Shown: one piece after another, positions 1-8,729 of the stretch
Numbering within the stretch: position 1 is the first letter of the stretch
How the letters are laid out: every line of letters begins with the position of its first letter
NCBI RefSeq assembly: GCF_026712205.1
Contig: NZ_JAPPUW010000008.1
Coordinates: forward strand, 182,663-246,662
Length of the DNA: 64,000 nt
Reading direction: 5' to 3'
DNA from: Pelomonas aquatica
GTDB lineage: Bacteria; Pseudomonadota; Gammaproteobacteria; Burkholderiales; Burkholderiaceae_C
The notes under the pieces: model-generated
Seen by the model: only the letters and a program-made list of their open reading frames with translations
Database searches by the model: none
What the model was told of the DNA's origin: nothing
Position numbers and translations under genes: made by a program

Positions 1-528
1 AGCGGCGTGGCCCTGGCCCGCCAGTGGCGCGGCGCGGCGCGCACGAAGGAGCTGCCCGTCATCATGCTGACGGCGCGCGCCGAGGAGGGCGACAAGATCG
101 CCGGCCTGGACGCGGGTGCCGACGACTACGTCACCAAGCCCTTCTCGACCAACGAGCTGCTGGCCCGCATCCGCGCGGTGCTGCGCCGCAAGGCGCCCGA
201 GGCGCTGGACAGCGCGGTCGAGGTCGGCCCGCTGCTGCTGGACCCGGGCACGCGCCGCGTCAGCCGCGAAGGCGTCGAGGTCAAGCTTGGGCCTACCGAG
301 TTCCGCCTGCTGCACTTCCTGATGACCCACCCCGAGCGCGTGCACAGCCGCTCGCAGCTGCTGGATCGCGTCTGGGGCGACCACGTCTTCATCGAGGAGC
401 GCACCATCGACGTCCACGTCAAGCGCCTGCGCGAGGCGCTGGAGCGCGTGCAGTGCGCGCGCATGATCGAGACCGTCCGCGGTGCCGGCTACCGACTGAC
501 CCAGCAGAGCAGCGCGCTCTCGGCTTGA
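1..528 (+). CDS. phoB: Phosphate regulon response regulator PhoB, C-terminal part (5' end outside window)
   Basis: This OmpR/PhoB-type response regulator would bind pho-box promoters once phosphorylated by PhoR. The visible 175 residues begin inside the receiver domain: the conserved Thr switch region (MLTA), the GADDY motif and the KPF lysine are present. A winged-helix output domain follows, ending in the typical VRGAGYRL. The aspartate that is phosphorylated lies upstream of the window. The reading frame is open from base 1, so the gene is simply cut by the window edge. A phoR gene follows 151 bp downstream on the same strand, which supports PhoB over other OmpR-family members. Confidence 0.85.
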   Translation, partial: SGVALARQWRGAARTKELPVIMLTARAEEGDKIAGLDAGADDYVTKPFSTNELLARIRAVLRRKAPEALDSAVEVGPLLLDPGTRRVSREGVEVKLGPTEFRLLHFLMTHPERVHSRSQLLDRVWGDHVFIEERTIDVHVKRLREALERVQCARMIETVRGAGYRLTQQSSALSA

Positions 529-679
529 AATGGCGCCCCGCGTCCAAGGCGCGCCTTGGCCGGCCTCCCGAGGGGGCGGCGATGCTTGCGGCATCGAGCC
601 GCAAGCACATCGCCGGTGCGGGCCGGCTTGGGAGCGGCCCGGCGCTCGGCCCGCGAATTCAACGGAGTACATCTAGCCC

Positions 680-2047
680 ATGACCTGGTTGTTGCCTCGA
701 CTGCTGCAGGCCCTCGGGGCCGCGCTGCTCGGGTTTCTCATCGGTGCCGAGCTGCGCGTGGCGACCGGCTTCGAGGGTCTGAGCCTGGGGGCCGGGGTCG
801 TCGCCGGCGTCGGCCTGCTGCTGCTGCTCGACGCCGTGCGCGGCCACCGCCTGCTGAGCTGGCTGCGCGGCAACCAGCAGGACAGCGCGCCGCGCGACTC
901 CGGCCTGTGGGGCGAGCTCGGCTACCGCGTCGAGCGCGCGATGCGCGACCGCGACCGCGCCGTGGCACGCGGCCGGCTGGAGCTGGAGCAGTTCCTGTCC
1001 GCCATCGAGGCCTCGCCCAACGGCGTGCTGATGCTGGACGCGCAGGAGCACATCCTGTGGTGCAACCGCGCCGCGGCCGACCACTTCGCGCTCGACCCCA
1101 AGCGCGACCTGCAGCAGCGCATCACCAACCTCGTGCGCGCGCCGGCCTTCGTCGCCTATCTGCAGGCCGGGCGCTTCGCCGAGCCGCTGGTGCTGGGCAA
1201 CGGCCGCGGCCCGGGCACGCTCTCCATCATCGTGCGCGAGTACGGCGAGGGCCAGCGCCTGGTGCTGTCGCTGGACATCACCGAGCGCCTGCGCTCCGAG
1301 GCGATGCGGCGCGACTTCGTCGCCAACGTCTCGCACGAGATCCGTACGCCGCTGACCGTGCTGTCCGGCTTCATCGAGACCCTGCACACGCTGCCGCTGA
1401 CGGCCGTCGAGCGCGACCGCGTGCTGGTGCTGATGAGCCAGCAGACCCAGCGCATGCAGACCCTCGTCGCCGATCTGCTGACGCTGGCCCAGCTCGAAGG
1501 CAGCCCGCGCCCCGCGCCGGACCGCTGGGTGGCGCTGGACTCCCTGCTGCTGCGCATCGCGGCGGATGCCGAGGCCCTGTCTGCCGGCCGCCACACGCTG
1601 CGCCTGAAGCCGCTGACCGGCGTCGAGCTGGCCGGCATCGAGAGCGAGCTGCTCAGTGCCGTCGCCAACCTCGTGACCAATGCGGTGCGCTACACGCCCG
1701 ACGGCCGTGAGGTCGAGGTCGCGTGGCGGCTGCTCGAGGACGGCAGCGGCGAGCTGACCGTCATCGACACCGGCCCCGGCATCGCGCGCGAGCATCTGCC
1801 GCGCCTGACCGAGCGCTTCTACCGCGTGGACGGCAGCCGCTCGCGCGAGACCGGCGGCACCGGTCTGGGCCTGTCCATCGTCAAGCACGTGATGCAGCGC
1901 CACGGCGGCGAGCTGATGATCCAGAGCGAGGTCGGCAAGGGCTCGCGCTTCCGCCTGCTCTTCCCCGCCGCGCGCGTGCGCCAGGCCAGCGATTCGGCGC
2001 TGGGCGACGAGGCCGCCTTCAGCAACGCGGCGCTGAGCGATCACTGA
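680..2047 (+). CDS. phoR: Phosphate regulon sensor histidine kinase PhoR
   Basis: This 455-residue membrane sensor kinase would phosphorylate PhoB under phosphate limitation. Two hydrophobic segments lie in the first 55 residues with almost no periplasmic loop, as is typical of PhoR. A PAS region follows at about 110-200 (SAIEASPNGVLMLD). The H-box is SHEIRTPL with His219. The N-box (NLVTNAVRYTPDG) and the G-boxes DTGPGIA and GGTGLGLSIV complete the ATPase domain. The ATG at 680 follows a 151-bp gap after phoB. The 3' end overlaps the convergent glycosyltransferase gene by 7 bp. Confidence 0.9.
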   Translation: MTWLLPRLLQALGAALLGFLIGAELRVATGFEGLSLGAGVVAGVGLLLLLDAVRGHRLLSWLRGNQQDSAPRDSGLWGELGYRVERAMRDRDRAVARGRLELEQFLSAIEASPNGVLMLDAQEHILWCNRAAADHFALDPKRDLQQRITNLVRAPAFVAYLQAGRFAEPLVLGNGRGPGTLSIIVREYGEGQRLVLSLDITERLRSEAMRRDFVANVSHEIRTPLTVLSGFIETLHTLPLTAVERDRVLVLMSQQTQRMQTLVADLLTLAQLEGSPRPAPDRWVALDSLLLRIAADAEALSAGRHTLRLKPLTGVELAGIESELLSAVANLVTNAVRYTPDGREVEVAWRLLEDGSGELTVIDTGPGIAREHLPRLTERFYRVDGSRSRETGGTGLGLSIVKHVMQRHGGELMIQSEVGKGSRFRLLFPAARVRQASDSALGDEAAFSNAALSDH

Positions 2048-3711
2048 CGCTCAAGCAGCACGAAGCCGGCGTTGTTGCCGCGGTCGGTCGGGCGCCTGAC
2101 GTGCGCGATGACGCGCCAGCCCGGTGGCGTCGGCTCGCCTGTGTCGACGAGGGCATGCTGGCAGGCAGCGCCGGCCAGCGTGCCGCGACCCTGCACATGC
2201 CATCCGCCATGCCATTCCAGCGCCGACAGCGTCGCCAGGCTCTGCCCGGGGGCGGCCATGCAGCCGGCGTCGGCCGGCAGATGGGCCTTCAGCCGTGCCA
2301 CGAGGGGGCCGTTGCCGCGCGCATAGTCCAGCGCCGGCAGCAGCAGGCTCATGACGAGCAGCCAGCCCAGGGCCACGCCGCCGGCCGGCAGGGCCAGGCT
2401 CTTCCACAGCGCATGGCGGTGGCGCGCCGTGCGCCAGCGCACCAGGGCCAGCCAGGCGGCCGTCGCGGCGATGGCCAGCAGCAGCGCCAGCAGGTTGAAG
2501 CTCGGCTCGAAGCCCTCGGCCAGGCGGCGCATATTGGCCAGCGGTCGCGCCGGCCAGCCGGTCTGCATGGACACGTAGTACAGCCAGAAGAACAGCGCCG
2601 CCGCGCTGAAGAAGAACACCGAGAACCAGTCCACCGCGGCCGAGAAACCGCGGCTCAGCGTGGGCAGCGCGAATGCGGCCAGGATGGCCAGCGAGGGCAG
2701 GGCCAGCAGCAGCGCGCGGTCCGAGCCGTCCATCGCGACGCAGGCCAGCAGCGGCACCAGCAGCGCGATGAAGGGCACGGTGATGTGGCGGCGCAGGCCA
2801 TGGCGGCGCCAGCGCCACAGCGTCCACAGCGCCAGCGGGCCGGAGGGCCAGCAGAACCACGCGAGCAGGCTCAGCAGCGGGCCGAGCTCTGGCTCGGGAC
2901 TGACGCGCCAGGCCCAGCCGTCGAAGGCCCAGGCCGCCAGCACGGCCAGCGTCAGCGAGCCCAGCAGCCAGACGCGCTGGGCCTTGGCCTCCCGGTAGCT
3001 GGAGCGGTGGTTGAGCAGCACGCCCAGCGCGCCGAGCAGGCAGGCCACGGTCGGCGCGCCGCTGGCCGCCAGCACGGGCAGGGCCAGCAGCACGGCGATG
3101 CGCGCCTGGGTATGCCGGAACGGGGCCGCGGCAAGCCCGTAGAGGTAGGTCGACACGGCCAGCAGCTGCAGCAGCTCGGGCGTCGTCTCGTGGCCCAGTT
3201 GCAGCAGGCCCAGCGAGGCCATCAGCGCGAGCAGCGCGCCGTCGGCCAGCGCGCGCGCGTAGTCGACCACCTGGGCCTCGCCGCCGAAGGCGAAGGCCAC
3301 TGGCTGCGCGGCCTCCGTGCGGGCGAGGTGGAAGCAGGCGTACCAGACCGCGACGAGCACGCCGATCAGCACGAGGGCATAGGGCAGGCGCGCGGCGAAC
3401 GGTGCGTCCAGGAAGGGCAGGGCCTTGATCGCCAGCGCGCCCAGCCAGTAGGGCAGGGGGCCGCCCTCGGCCGGGATGCCGGCGATGGCCGGCTGCCACC
3501 ACGGGGCGCGGCCCTCGGCGATGCTGGCCATGAAGCCGAAGGCCGTCAGGTCGGCATTGCGCCAGGGCTCGCGGCCGAAGAGGCCGGGCAGCACATAGGC
3601 CGCGCACAGCAGGATCAGCGCCAGGCGCGGCAGGCGCTGCGCGCCGCGCTCGGCGACGATGGCGGGGGTGGGGAGGTTCACGCGTTGGGCTTCGGTCGGG
3701 TCGGCCGGCAT
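2041..3711 (-). CDS. Polytopic membrane protein, ArnT/PMT-like glycosyltransferase family
   Basis: A protein of about 556 residues with many hydrophobic helices, resembling the ArnT/dolichyl-phosphate-mannose mannosyltransferase superfamily (GT-C fold), which moves sugars from lipid carriers in the inner membrane. An early loop carries the pattern RGLFGREPWRNADL, close to the conserved acidic loop after the first helix of ArnT-like enzymes (RDEWR/EPWR). The C-terminus is a periplasmic-type domain without further helices. I chose the ATG at 3711; a TTG four codons upstream (3723) is also in frame. The 3' end overlaps phoR tail to tail. Donor and acceptor cannot be read from the sequence. Confidence 0.65.
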   Translation of the reverse strand: MPADPTEAQRVNLPTPAIVAERGAQRLPRLALILLCAAYVLPGLFGREPWRNADLTAFGFMASIAEGRAPWWQPAIAGIPAEGGPLPYWLGALAIKALPFLDAPFAARLPYALVLIGVLVAVWYACFHLARTEAAQPVAFAFGGEAQVVDYARALADGALLALMASLGLLQLGHETTPELLQLLAVSTYLYGLAAAPFRHTQARIAVLLALPVLAASGAPTVACLLGALGVLLNHRSSYREAKAQRVWLLGSLTLAVLAAWAFDGWAWRVSPEPELGPLLSLLAWFCWPSGPLALWTLWRWRRHGLRRHITVPFIALLVPLLACVAMDGSDRALLLALPSLAILAAFALPTLSRGFSAAVDWFSVFFFSAAALFFWLYYVSMQTGWPARPLANMRRLAEGFEPSFNLLALLLAIAATAAWLALVRWRTARHRHALWKSLALPAGGVALGWLLVMSLLLPALDYARGNGPLVARLKAHLPADAGCMAAPGQSLATLSALEWHGGWHVQGRGTLAGAACQHALVDTGEPTPPGWRVIAHVRRPTDRGNNAGFVLLERQ

Positions 3712-3740
3712 GATGCAGCACAAATGACGCAGAAACGACG

Positions 3741-3762
3741 AAGGGCAGCCGAGGCTGCCCTT
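3741..3762 (-). terminator. Hairpin downstream of rpmE2, probable terminator
   Basis: A perfect 10-bp inverted repeat (AAGGGCAGCC / GGCTGCCCTT) with a 2-base loop lies 35 bp past the rpmE2 stop codon, in the gap before the glycosyltransferase gene. The bases that follow on the minus strand are only moderately T-rich, so termination efficiency is uncertain. Confidence 0.5.
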
Positions 3763-3796
3763 GCTTTCGGAAGCGGTGCGGGACCGCCTCGACGAA

Positions 3797-4048
3797 TTAC
3801 TTCTTGAGGTGAGCGAACTTGTTGCGGAACTTCTCGACGCGGCCGCCCAGGTTGTCCACGCTCTTCTGCGTGCCCGTGTAGAAGGGGTGCGATTCGCTGG
3901 TGGTTTCCAGCTTCACCAGCGGCATGGTCTTGCCGTCGAGCTCGATGGTTTCCTTGGTCTGGACGGTGGAGCGCGTCACGAACTGGAAGCCGTTGGACAG
4001 GTCGACGAAGACGACGTCGCGGTAGTTGGGGTGAATGCCTTCTTTCAT
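3797..4048 (-). CDS. rpmE2: Ribosomal protein bL31, type B
   Basis: This 83-residue large-subunit protein starts [16 protein letters not shown] and ends KFAHLKK, as expected for the long (type B) bL31. It contains no CxxC zinc-binding pairs; the zinc-free type B form usually replaces the zinc form when zinc is scarce. I chose the ATG at 4048 because it gives the canonical N-terminus and has an upstream GAGGTTCCC spacer. rho lies upstream on the same strand, a common beta-proteobacterial arrangement. No obvious Zur operator was seen. Confidence 0.93.
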   Translation of the reverse strand: MKEGIHPNYRDVVFVDLSNGFQFVTRSTVQTKETIELDGKTMPLVKLETTSESHPFYTGTQKSVDNLGGRVEKFRNKFAHLKK

Positions 4049-4174
4049 GGGAACCTCTCGGCTTAGGTCGGGAGCCACGCCACACGCTGTGACGCACTTT
4101 CCGGGTGTTCTGGGGCGGAAAACCGGCGATTGTAGCCGGCTTGCCCGCGGTCTGGCTAGTTTCTGGGCCGAAGG

Positions 4175-5440
4175 TCAGCCGCCGCGCCGCATCATGTCGA
4201 AGAAGTCCAGGTTGTTCTTCGACGCCTTCATCTTGTCGAGGATGAACTCCATCGCCTCGATCTCGTCCATGTTGTAGAGCAGCTTGCGCAGGATCCAGCT
4301 CTTTTGCAGGATCTCGGGCTTGAGCAGCAGTTCCTCGCGGCGCGTGCCGGACTTGTTGATCAGGATGGACGGGTAGACGCGCTTCTCGGCCATGCGGCGA
4401 TCCAGATGGATTTCGCAGTTGCCGGTGCCCTTGAACTCTTCGTAGATCACCTGGTCCATCAGCGAGCCGGTGTCGATCAGCGCGGTGCCGATGATCGTCA
4501 GCGAGCCGCCTTCCTCGATGTTGCGGGCCGCGCCGAAGAAGCGCTTGGGGCGCTGCAGCGCGTTGGAGTCGACGCCGCCGGACATGACCTTGCCGGAGCT
4601 GGGCAGCACGTTGTTGTAGGCGCGGGCCAGGCGGGTGATCGAGTCCAGCAGGATGATGACGTCCTTCTTCAGCTCCACCAGGCGCTTGGCGCGCTCGATG
4701 ACCATCTCGGCCACCTGCACATGGCGGGCGGCGGGCTCGTCGAAGGTGGAGCTGATGACCTCGCCGCGCACGGTGCGGATCATCTCGGTCACTTCCTCGG
4801 GGCGCTCGTCGACGAGCAGCACGATGAGGTGGCAGTCCGGCGCGTTGGCGACGAGAGCATGGGCGATGCTCTTCATCATCTCGGTCTTGCCGGTCTTGGG
4901 CTGCGCGACGATCAGCGCGCGCTGGCCTTTGCCCAGCGGTGCCACCAAGTCGATGATGCGGCCGGTGATGTTCTCCTCGCCCTTGTAGGCTTCGCGTTCG
5001 AGCTTGAACTGCTCCTTGGGGAACAAGGGCGTCAAGTTCTCGAACATGATCTTGTTCTTGCTCTCCTCGGGCGTCTGGCCGTTGACACGGTCGACCTTCA
5101 CGAGGGCGAAGTAGCGCTCGCCGTCCTTGGGCACGCGCACCTCGCCTTCCACCAGGTCGCCGGTGTGCAGGTTGAAGCGGCGGATCTGGCTGGGCGACAG
5201 GTAGATGTCGTCCGTCGACGCCATGAAGCTGGCTTCGATCGAGCGCAGGAAGCCGAAGCCGTCGGGCAGCACTTCGAGCACGCCGTCGCCGAAGACCTGC
5301 TCGCCGGCCTTGGCGCGCTTCTTCATGATGGCGAACATCAGCTCCTGCTTGCGCAGGCGCGAGACGTTGTCGATCTCCAGCTCCTCGCCCATCTTGATGA
5401 GGGCGGAGACGTGAAGGGCTTTGAGTTCGGAAAGATGCAT
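4175..5440 (-). CDS. rho: Transcription termination factor Rho
   Basis: A 421-residue hexameric RNA helicase that ends transcription of untranslated RNA. The Rho N-domain starts [15 protein letters not shown]. The cold-shock-like RNA-binding domain has GFGFLRS and the primary site motif [16 protein letters not shown]. The ATPase domain carries Walker A ([11 protein letters not shown]), Walker B ([16 protein letters not shown]) and the Q- and R-loops ([13 protein letters not shown]). Length and ends match the family. The ATG at 5440 was preferred over an upstream in-frame ATG at 5533 because it gives the standard N-terminus. Confidence 0.97.
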   Translation of the reverse strand: MHLSELKALHVSALIKMGEELEIDNVSRLRKQELMFAIMKKRAKAGEQVFGDGVLEVLPDGFGFLRSIEASFMASTDDIYLSPSQIRRFNLHTGDLVEGEVRVPKDGERYFALVKVDRVNGQTPEESKNKIMFENLTPLFPKEQFKLEREAYKGEENITGRIIDLVAPLGKGQRALIVAQPKTGKTEMMKSIAHALVANAPDCHLIVLLVDERPEEVTEMIRTVRGEVISSTFDEPAARHVQVAEMVIERAKRLVELKKDVIILLDSITRLARAYNNVLPSSGKVMSGGVDSNALQRPKRFFGAARNIEEGGSLTIIGTALIDTGSLMDQVIYEEFKGTGNCEIHLDRRMAEKRVYPSILINKSGTRREELLLKPEILQKSWILRKLLYNMDEIEAMEFILDKMKASKNNLDFFDMMRRGG

Positions 5441-5641
5441 GGGTGAACACCCGTCAGGGGCCGCAACGCCAGCCAAGGCGCAACGGCGATTCCAAGGTCG
5501 CCCCGGAACAGGGCCGAATGGGCAGCCGCTCAAACGGCGAGCGACGCGGATTCGACGGCTTTTGTGGTGGGGTGGGGCGCCGGGTCCACGCTGGCTGGGG
5601 CCTGGTTCGTGACCAGGGCGCCCGGGGCGTGTTGGCTTTGG

Positions 5642-5697
5642 CTGCTGCGGCGGGGAGCCGGGAGGCGCCTCAACTATCCGTCAGGCGCCGCAGCAGT
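5642..5697 (-). terminator. Long GC-rich inverted repeat between trxA and rho, possible terminator
   Basis: Arms CTGCTGCGGCG and CGCCGCAGCAG enclose further self-complementary sequence (AGGCGCC copies) directly after the trxA stop codon. It could form a large stem-loop ending trxA transcripts, but there is no clear T-tract. Confidence 0.35.
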
Positions 5698-5706
5698 TGG
5701 ACGCGA

Positions 5707-6036
5707 TTATAGGTTCGCGTCTAGGAAGGCGGTCAACTGGGCCTTGGACAGGGCGCCGACCTTGGTCGCGGCGAGCTGGCCGTCCTTGAACAGCATCAGC
5801 GTCGGGATGCCGCGGATGCCGAACTTGGCGGGAACCTCGCGGTTCTCGTCGACGTTCATCTTGGCGATCTGCAGCTTGTCGCCGTAGCCGGTGGCGACCT
5901 CGTCCAGGATGGGCGCGATCATCTTGCAGGGGCCGCACCACTCGGCCCAGTAGTCCACCAGCACGGGCTTGCCGGACTGGATCACGTCGGCGTCGAAGGA
6001 CGCGTCGGAAACATGCTTGATCAATTCGCTGCTCAT
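5707..6036 (-). CDS. trxA: Thioredoxin 1
   Basis: A 109-residue cytoplasmic disulfide reductase. The active site is [10 protein letters not shown], and the conserved cis-proline region [12 protein letters not shown] is present. The ATG at 6036 gives the standard N-terminus ([14 protein letters not shown]). The longer in-frame extension up to 6168 has no counterpart in thioredoxins and was dropped. trxA next to rho is a conserved beta-proteobacterial arrangement. The gene is divergent from the AddB-like gene starting at 6168. Confidence 0.96.
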   Translation of the reverse strand: MSSELIKHVSDASFDADVIQSGKPVLVDYWAEWCGPCKMIAPILDEVATGYGDKLQIAKMNVDENREVPAKFGIRGIPTLMLFKDGQLAATKVGALSKAQLTAFLDANL

Positions 6037-6167
6037 GGGAGGGTTCCTTGGCCTCAAAGGGGTGGCGGCTGCCGCGAGGGCAGCGTCCGAATAGGCAAAA
6101 TGATTGTGACATAGCCACTTTGCCCCGACGGTCGCCGGGGCGACGAACCTGAGGGCGGGAGGCCCCA

Positions 6168-8729
6168 TTGCAAGCCATCAGCCTGGGCCTGGCGCCCGGT
6201 GAAGACATCGATGCGTTCTGGTGCCGCGTCGCCGGCAGCTGCGCAGCCTGGCTGGACGAGCGCGGCGTCCCGTTGCGCGACGCCGTGCTGCTGCTGCCCT
6301 TTGCCCAGCAGCTGGCGCCGGCGCGGCGCGCCTTCCTGGCCCGCGGCGGCTGGATGCCGCGCATCGCGACCAGCCACAGCCTCGCCTCGGCCCTGGGGCC
6401 GACGGCGCTGGCCCGGCCCGGCCAGCTCTCGGGCGACGCCGCCATCGACGCCTTCACGGCCGACCGCCTGCTGGCCGGCCAGAGCTGGGTGCAGCCGCTC
6501 AAGCGCGGCAACCTGCGCGACTACCGTGTCGCGCTGGCCCGCCTCGTCGACACCGCCCAGGCCCTGGCGCGTGCCGCGGCCCAGGTGCCGCCCGCTGCGC
6601 GCCCGGCCTTCCTCGACATGGCCCACCAGCGTCTCGCGCTGCTGGACGCCGGCCCGGGCCTGCTGGAACGCGCGCTGGCCCAGGTCGCGCTGGCCTGGGT
6701 GGCGGCCGACGAGCGCCAGCCGGCCACCGACGCGCTGTTCGCGCTGCGCCCCAGCGCCTGGATCTGGCTGCGCGCCGGCGGCCCCGATCCGCTGGCCCAG
6801 GCCCTGCTGGCCGGTGACGTGCCCGCCCTGTGCCTGGACGCCGACCTGGACCTCGACCAGGCCTGGGCCGGCTTCCAGCCCACGGCGCGCGTGGAAGAAG
6901 CCGTCGCGCCGGACTTCGAGACGCTGGCCGCGCAGGCCGCCACGGCCGTCATCCAGCACCTGAACGCCGGCCGCCGGCCGGTCGCGCTGCTGGCCCAGGA
7001 CCGCGTCGTCATCCGCCGCGTGCGCGCCTTGCTGGCCCGCCAGGGCGTGCCGGTGCATGACGAGACCGGCTGGACGCTGGCGACGACGCCCGCCGCCGCC
7101 GCCGTCATGGCCCTGCTGCGCGCGGCCCTGGCCGGCGGTGCCGTGGACGACTGGCTGGCCTGGCTGAAGTCCGCGCTCGCGGCCGGCTGGGACGTCCAAG
7201 GGCTGGAGGCCCGCTGCCGCCGCTTCGGCTGGCGCCAGGCCGCCCAGCTCGACGCGGCCGCGCTGCCGCCGGCGGCCGGCGCGGCCTGGCAGCGGGCGCG
7301 GCGCCAGCTGGAGCCGCTGGCCGGCGGCGCACGCTCGCTGGCGGGCTGGCTGGTCGCGCTGGGCCAGGCGCTGCACGGCCTGGCGCCGCTGGCCGAGGTC
7401 GAGGGCGGCGAGGCGCTGCTGGACGCGCTGTGGATCTCGCGCAACCCCTGGGCCGGCAGTGCCCACGAGGAGGCGCTGGCGCAGACCCGGCTGCGGCCCG
7501 ATGAATTCCTGGCCTGGGTGGACGACACGCTGGAGGCCGCCCAGTTCGAGCCGGCCCAGGAGGCGGGTGCGGCCGAGGTCGTCATCACGCCGCTGGCCCG
7601 CGCGATGCTGCGGCCCTTCGGCGCCATCGTGCTGCCCGGCGCGGACGCCGCCACGCTGGGGCCGGTCAACCCGCAGGCCGGGCTGCTGGCCGATGCCGAC
7701 GCGGCAGCCCTGGGCCTGCCCAGCCTGGCCGAGCGCCGCGCGGCCGAGGTGCAGGCCTTTGCGCAGCTGCTGCGCGCGCCGGTGCTGACGCTGCTGCGCT
7801 GCGCCTTCGCCGGTGCCGAGCCGCTGCCGCCCAGCCCGCTGCTGGAGCGCCTGGCCGGCGCGGCGGCGCGGGCCGGGCTCGCGCTGCCGGCCTGGGCCGA
7901 CGAGCGCGAGCCGGTCGACACGCCGCCGCGGCCGCAGGCCCGGCCGGGCGCGGATGCCGCCGGCCGTCTGCCCGCGGCCCTCAGCGCCAGCGCCATCGAC
8001 GCGCTGCGCAACTGCCCCTACCAGTTTTTCAGCCGCGTGCTGCTCGGCCTGCGCGAGGCCGACGAACTGGAGCAGGAGCTGGGCAAGCGCGACTACGGCA
8101 CCTGGCTGCACGCGGTGCTGAAGCGCTTCCACGAGTCCCGCGGCGGCGATGACGACGCCGCGCTGCGCGCCGCCGCCGAGGCCGAGCTCGCGCTGCTGGA
8201 TGCCGCCGACTTCCTGCCCTTCTCGGCCGCCTTCGAGCGGCTGCGCCCGCACTATCTCGCCTGGCTGGCCGAGACGGAGGCCGCCGGCCAGCGCTATGCG
8301 GCCGGCGAGGTGGACCGCGAGGCCCGGCCGTTTGCCGCGCCGCTGCAGGCACTGGTCGTCAAGGGCCGCATCGACCGCATCGACGACTCACCCACCGGCA
8401 CCTGGCTGCTCGACTACAAGACCGGCGATGCGAAGGCGCTGAAGGACAAGCTGGCCGCGCGGCTGGAGGACACCCAGCTCGCCACCTATGCGCTGCTGAG
8501 CGGCGCCGAGCCCGGGCTGCGCGCCGCCTACCTCGTGCTGGACGACGGCAAGGGCATTGCGCTGCTGCCGCACGAGGACGTCAGCGACACAGCCCTCGCG
8601 CTGCGCGACGGCCTGCAGGCCGACCTCTTGGCGATGCACGATGGCGCGCCGCTGCCCGCGCTCGGCGAGGGCCGCGTCTGCGACTTCTGCGAGGCGCGCG
8701 GCCTGTGCCGCAAGGACGACTGGACATGA
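6168..8729 (+). CDS. AddB/RecB-like PD-(D/E)XK nuclease subunit
   Basis: An 853-residue protein, probably the nuclease partner of the helicase encoded next door in double-strand-break end processing. The N-terminal part resembles an inactive helicase fold. The C-terminal nuclease domain (about 600-853) shows the PD-(D/E)XK core [13 protein letters not shown]. One cysteine (NCPYQFF) before it and three near the end ([11 protein letters not shown]) match the four cysteines that hold an iron-sulfur cluster in AddB-type nucleases. The predicted start is the TTG at 6168. The stop overlaps the next start as ATGA, so the pair is translationally coupled. This corresponds to AddB in AddAB-like complexes, but I do not assign the symbol firmly. 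Confidence 0.8.
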   Translation: MQAISLGLAPGEDIDAFWCRVAGSCAAWLDERGVPLRDAVLLLPFAQQLAPARRAFLARGGWMPRIATSHSLASALGPTALARPGQLSGDAAIDAFTADRLLAGQSWVQPLKRGNLRDYRVALARLVDTAQALARAAAQVPPAARPAFLDMAHQRLALLDAGPGLLERALAQVALAWVAADERQPATDALFALRPSAWIWLRAGGPDPLAQALLAGDVPALCLDADLDLDQAWAGFQPTARVEEAVAPDFETLAAQAATAVIQHLNAGRRPVALLAQDRVVIRRVRALLARQGVPVHDETGWTLATTPAAAAVMALLRAALAGGAVDDWLAWLKSALAAGWDVQGLEARCRRFGWRQAAQLDAAALPPAAGAAWQRARRQLEPLAGGARSLAGWLVALGQALHGLAPLAEVEGGEALLDALWISRNPWAGSAHEEALAQTRLRPDEFLAWVDDTLEAAQFEPAQEAGAAEVVITPLARAMLRPFGAIVLPGADAATLGPVNPQAGLLADADAAALGLPSLAERRAAEVQAFAQLLRAPVLTLLRCAFAGAEPLPPSPLLERLAGAAARAGLALPAWADEREPVDTPPRPQARPGADAAGRLPAALSASAIDALRNCPYQFFSRVLLGLREADELEQELGKRDYGTWLHAVLKRFHESRGGDDDAALRAAAEAELALLDAADFLPFSAAFERLRPHYLAWLAETEAAGQRYAAGEVDREARPFAAPLQALVVKGRIDRIDDSPTGTWLLDYKTGDAKALKDKLAARLEDTQLATYALLSGAEPGLRAAYLVLDDGKGIALLPHEDVSDTALALRDGLQADLLAMHDGAPLPALGEGRVCDFCEARGLCRKDDWT

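Noticed and set aside
659..2044. A 461-codon open frame on the minus strand opposite phoR
   Set aside because: It is low-complexity (Ala, Gln, Arg rich), shows no family and mirrors the phoR codon pattern, as expected in high-GC DNA.
1723..3807. A 694-codon plus-strand open frame over the glycosyltransferase gene
   Set aside because: It is antisense to a clear polytopic membrane gene, is Gln/Arg/Ala-rich without motifs, and runs across the end of phoR in another frame.
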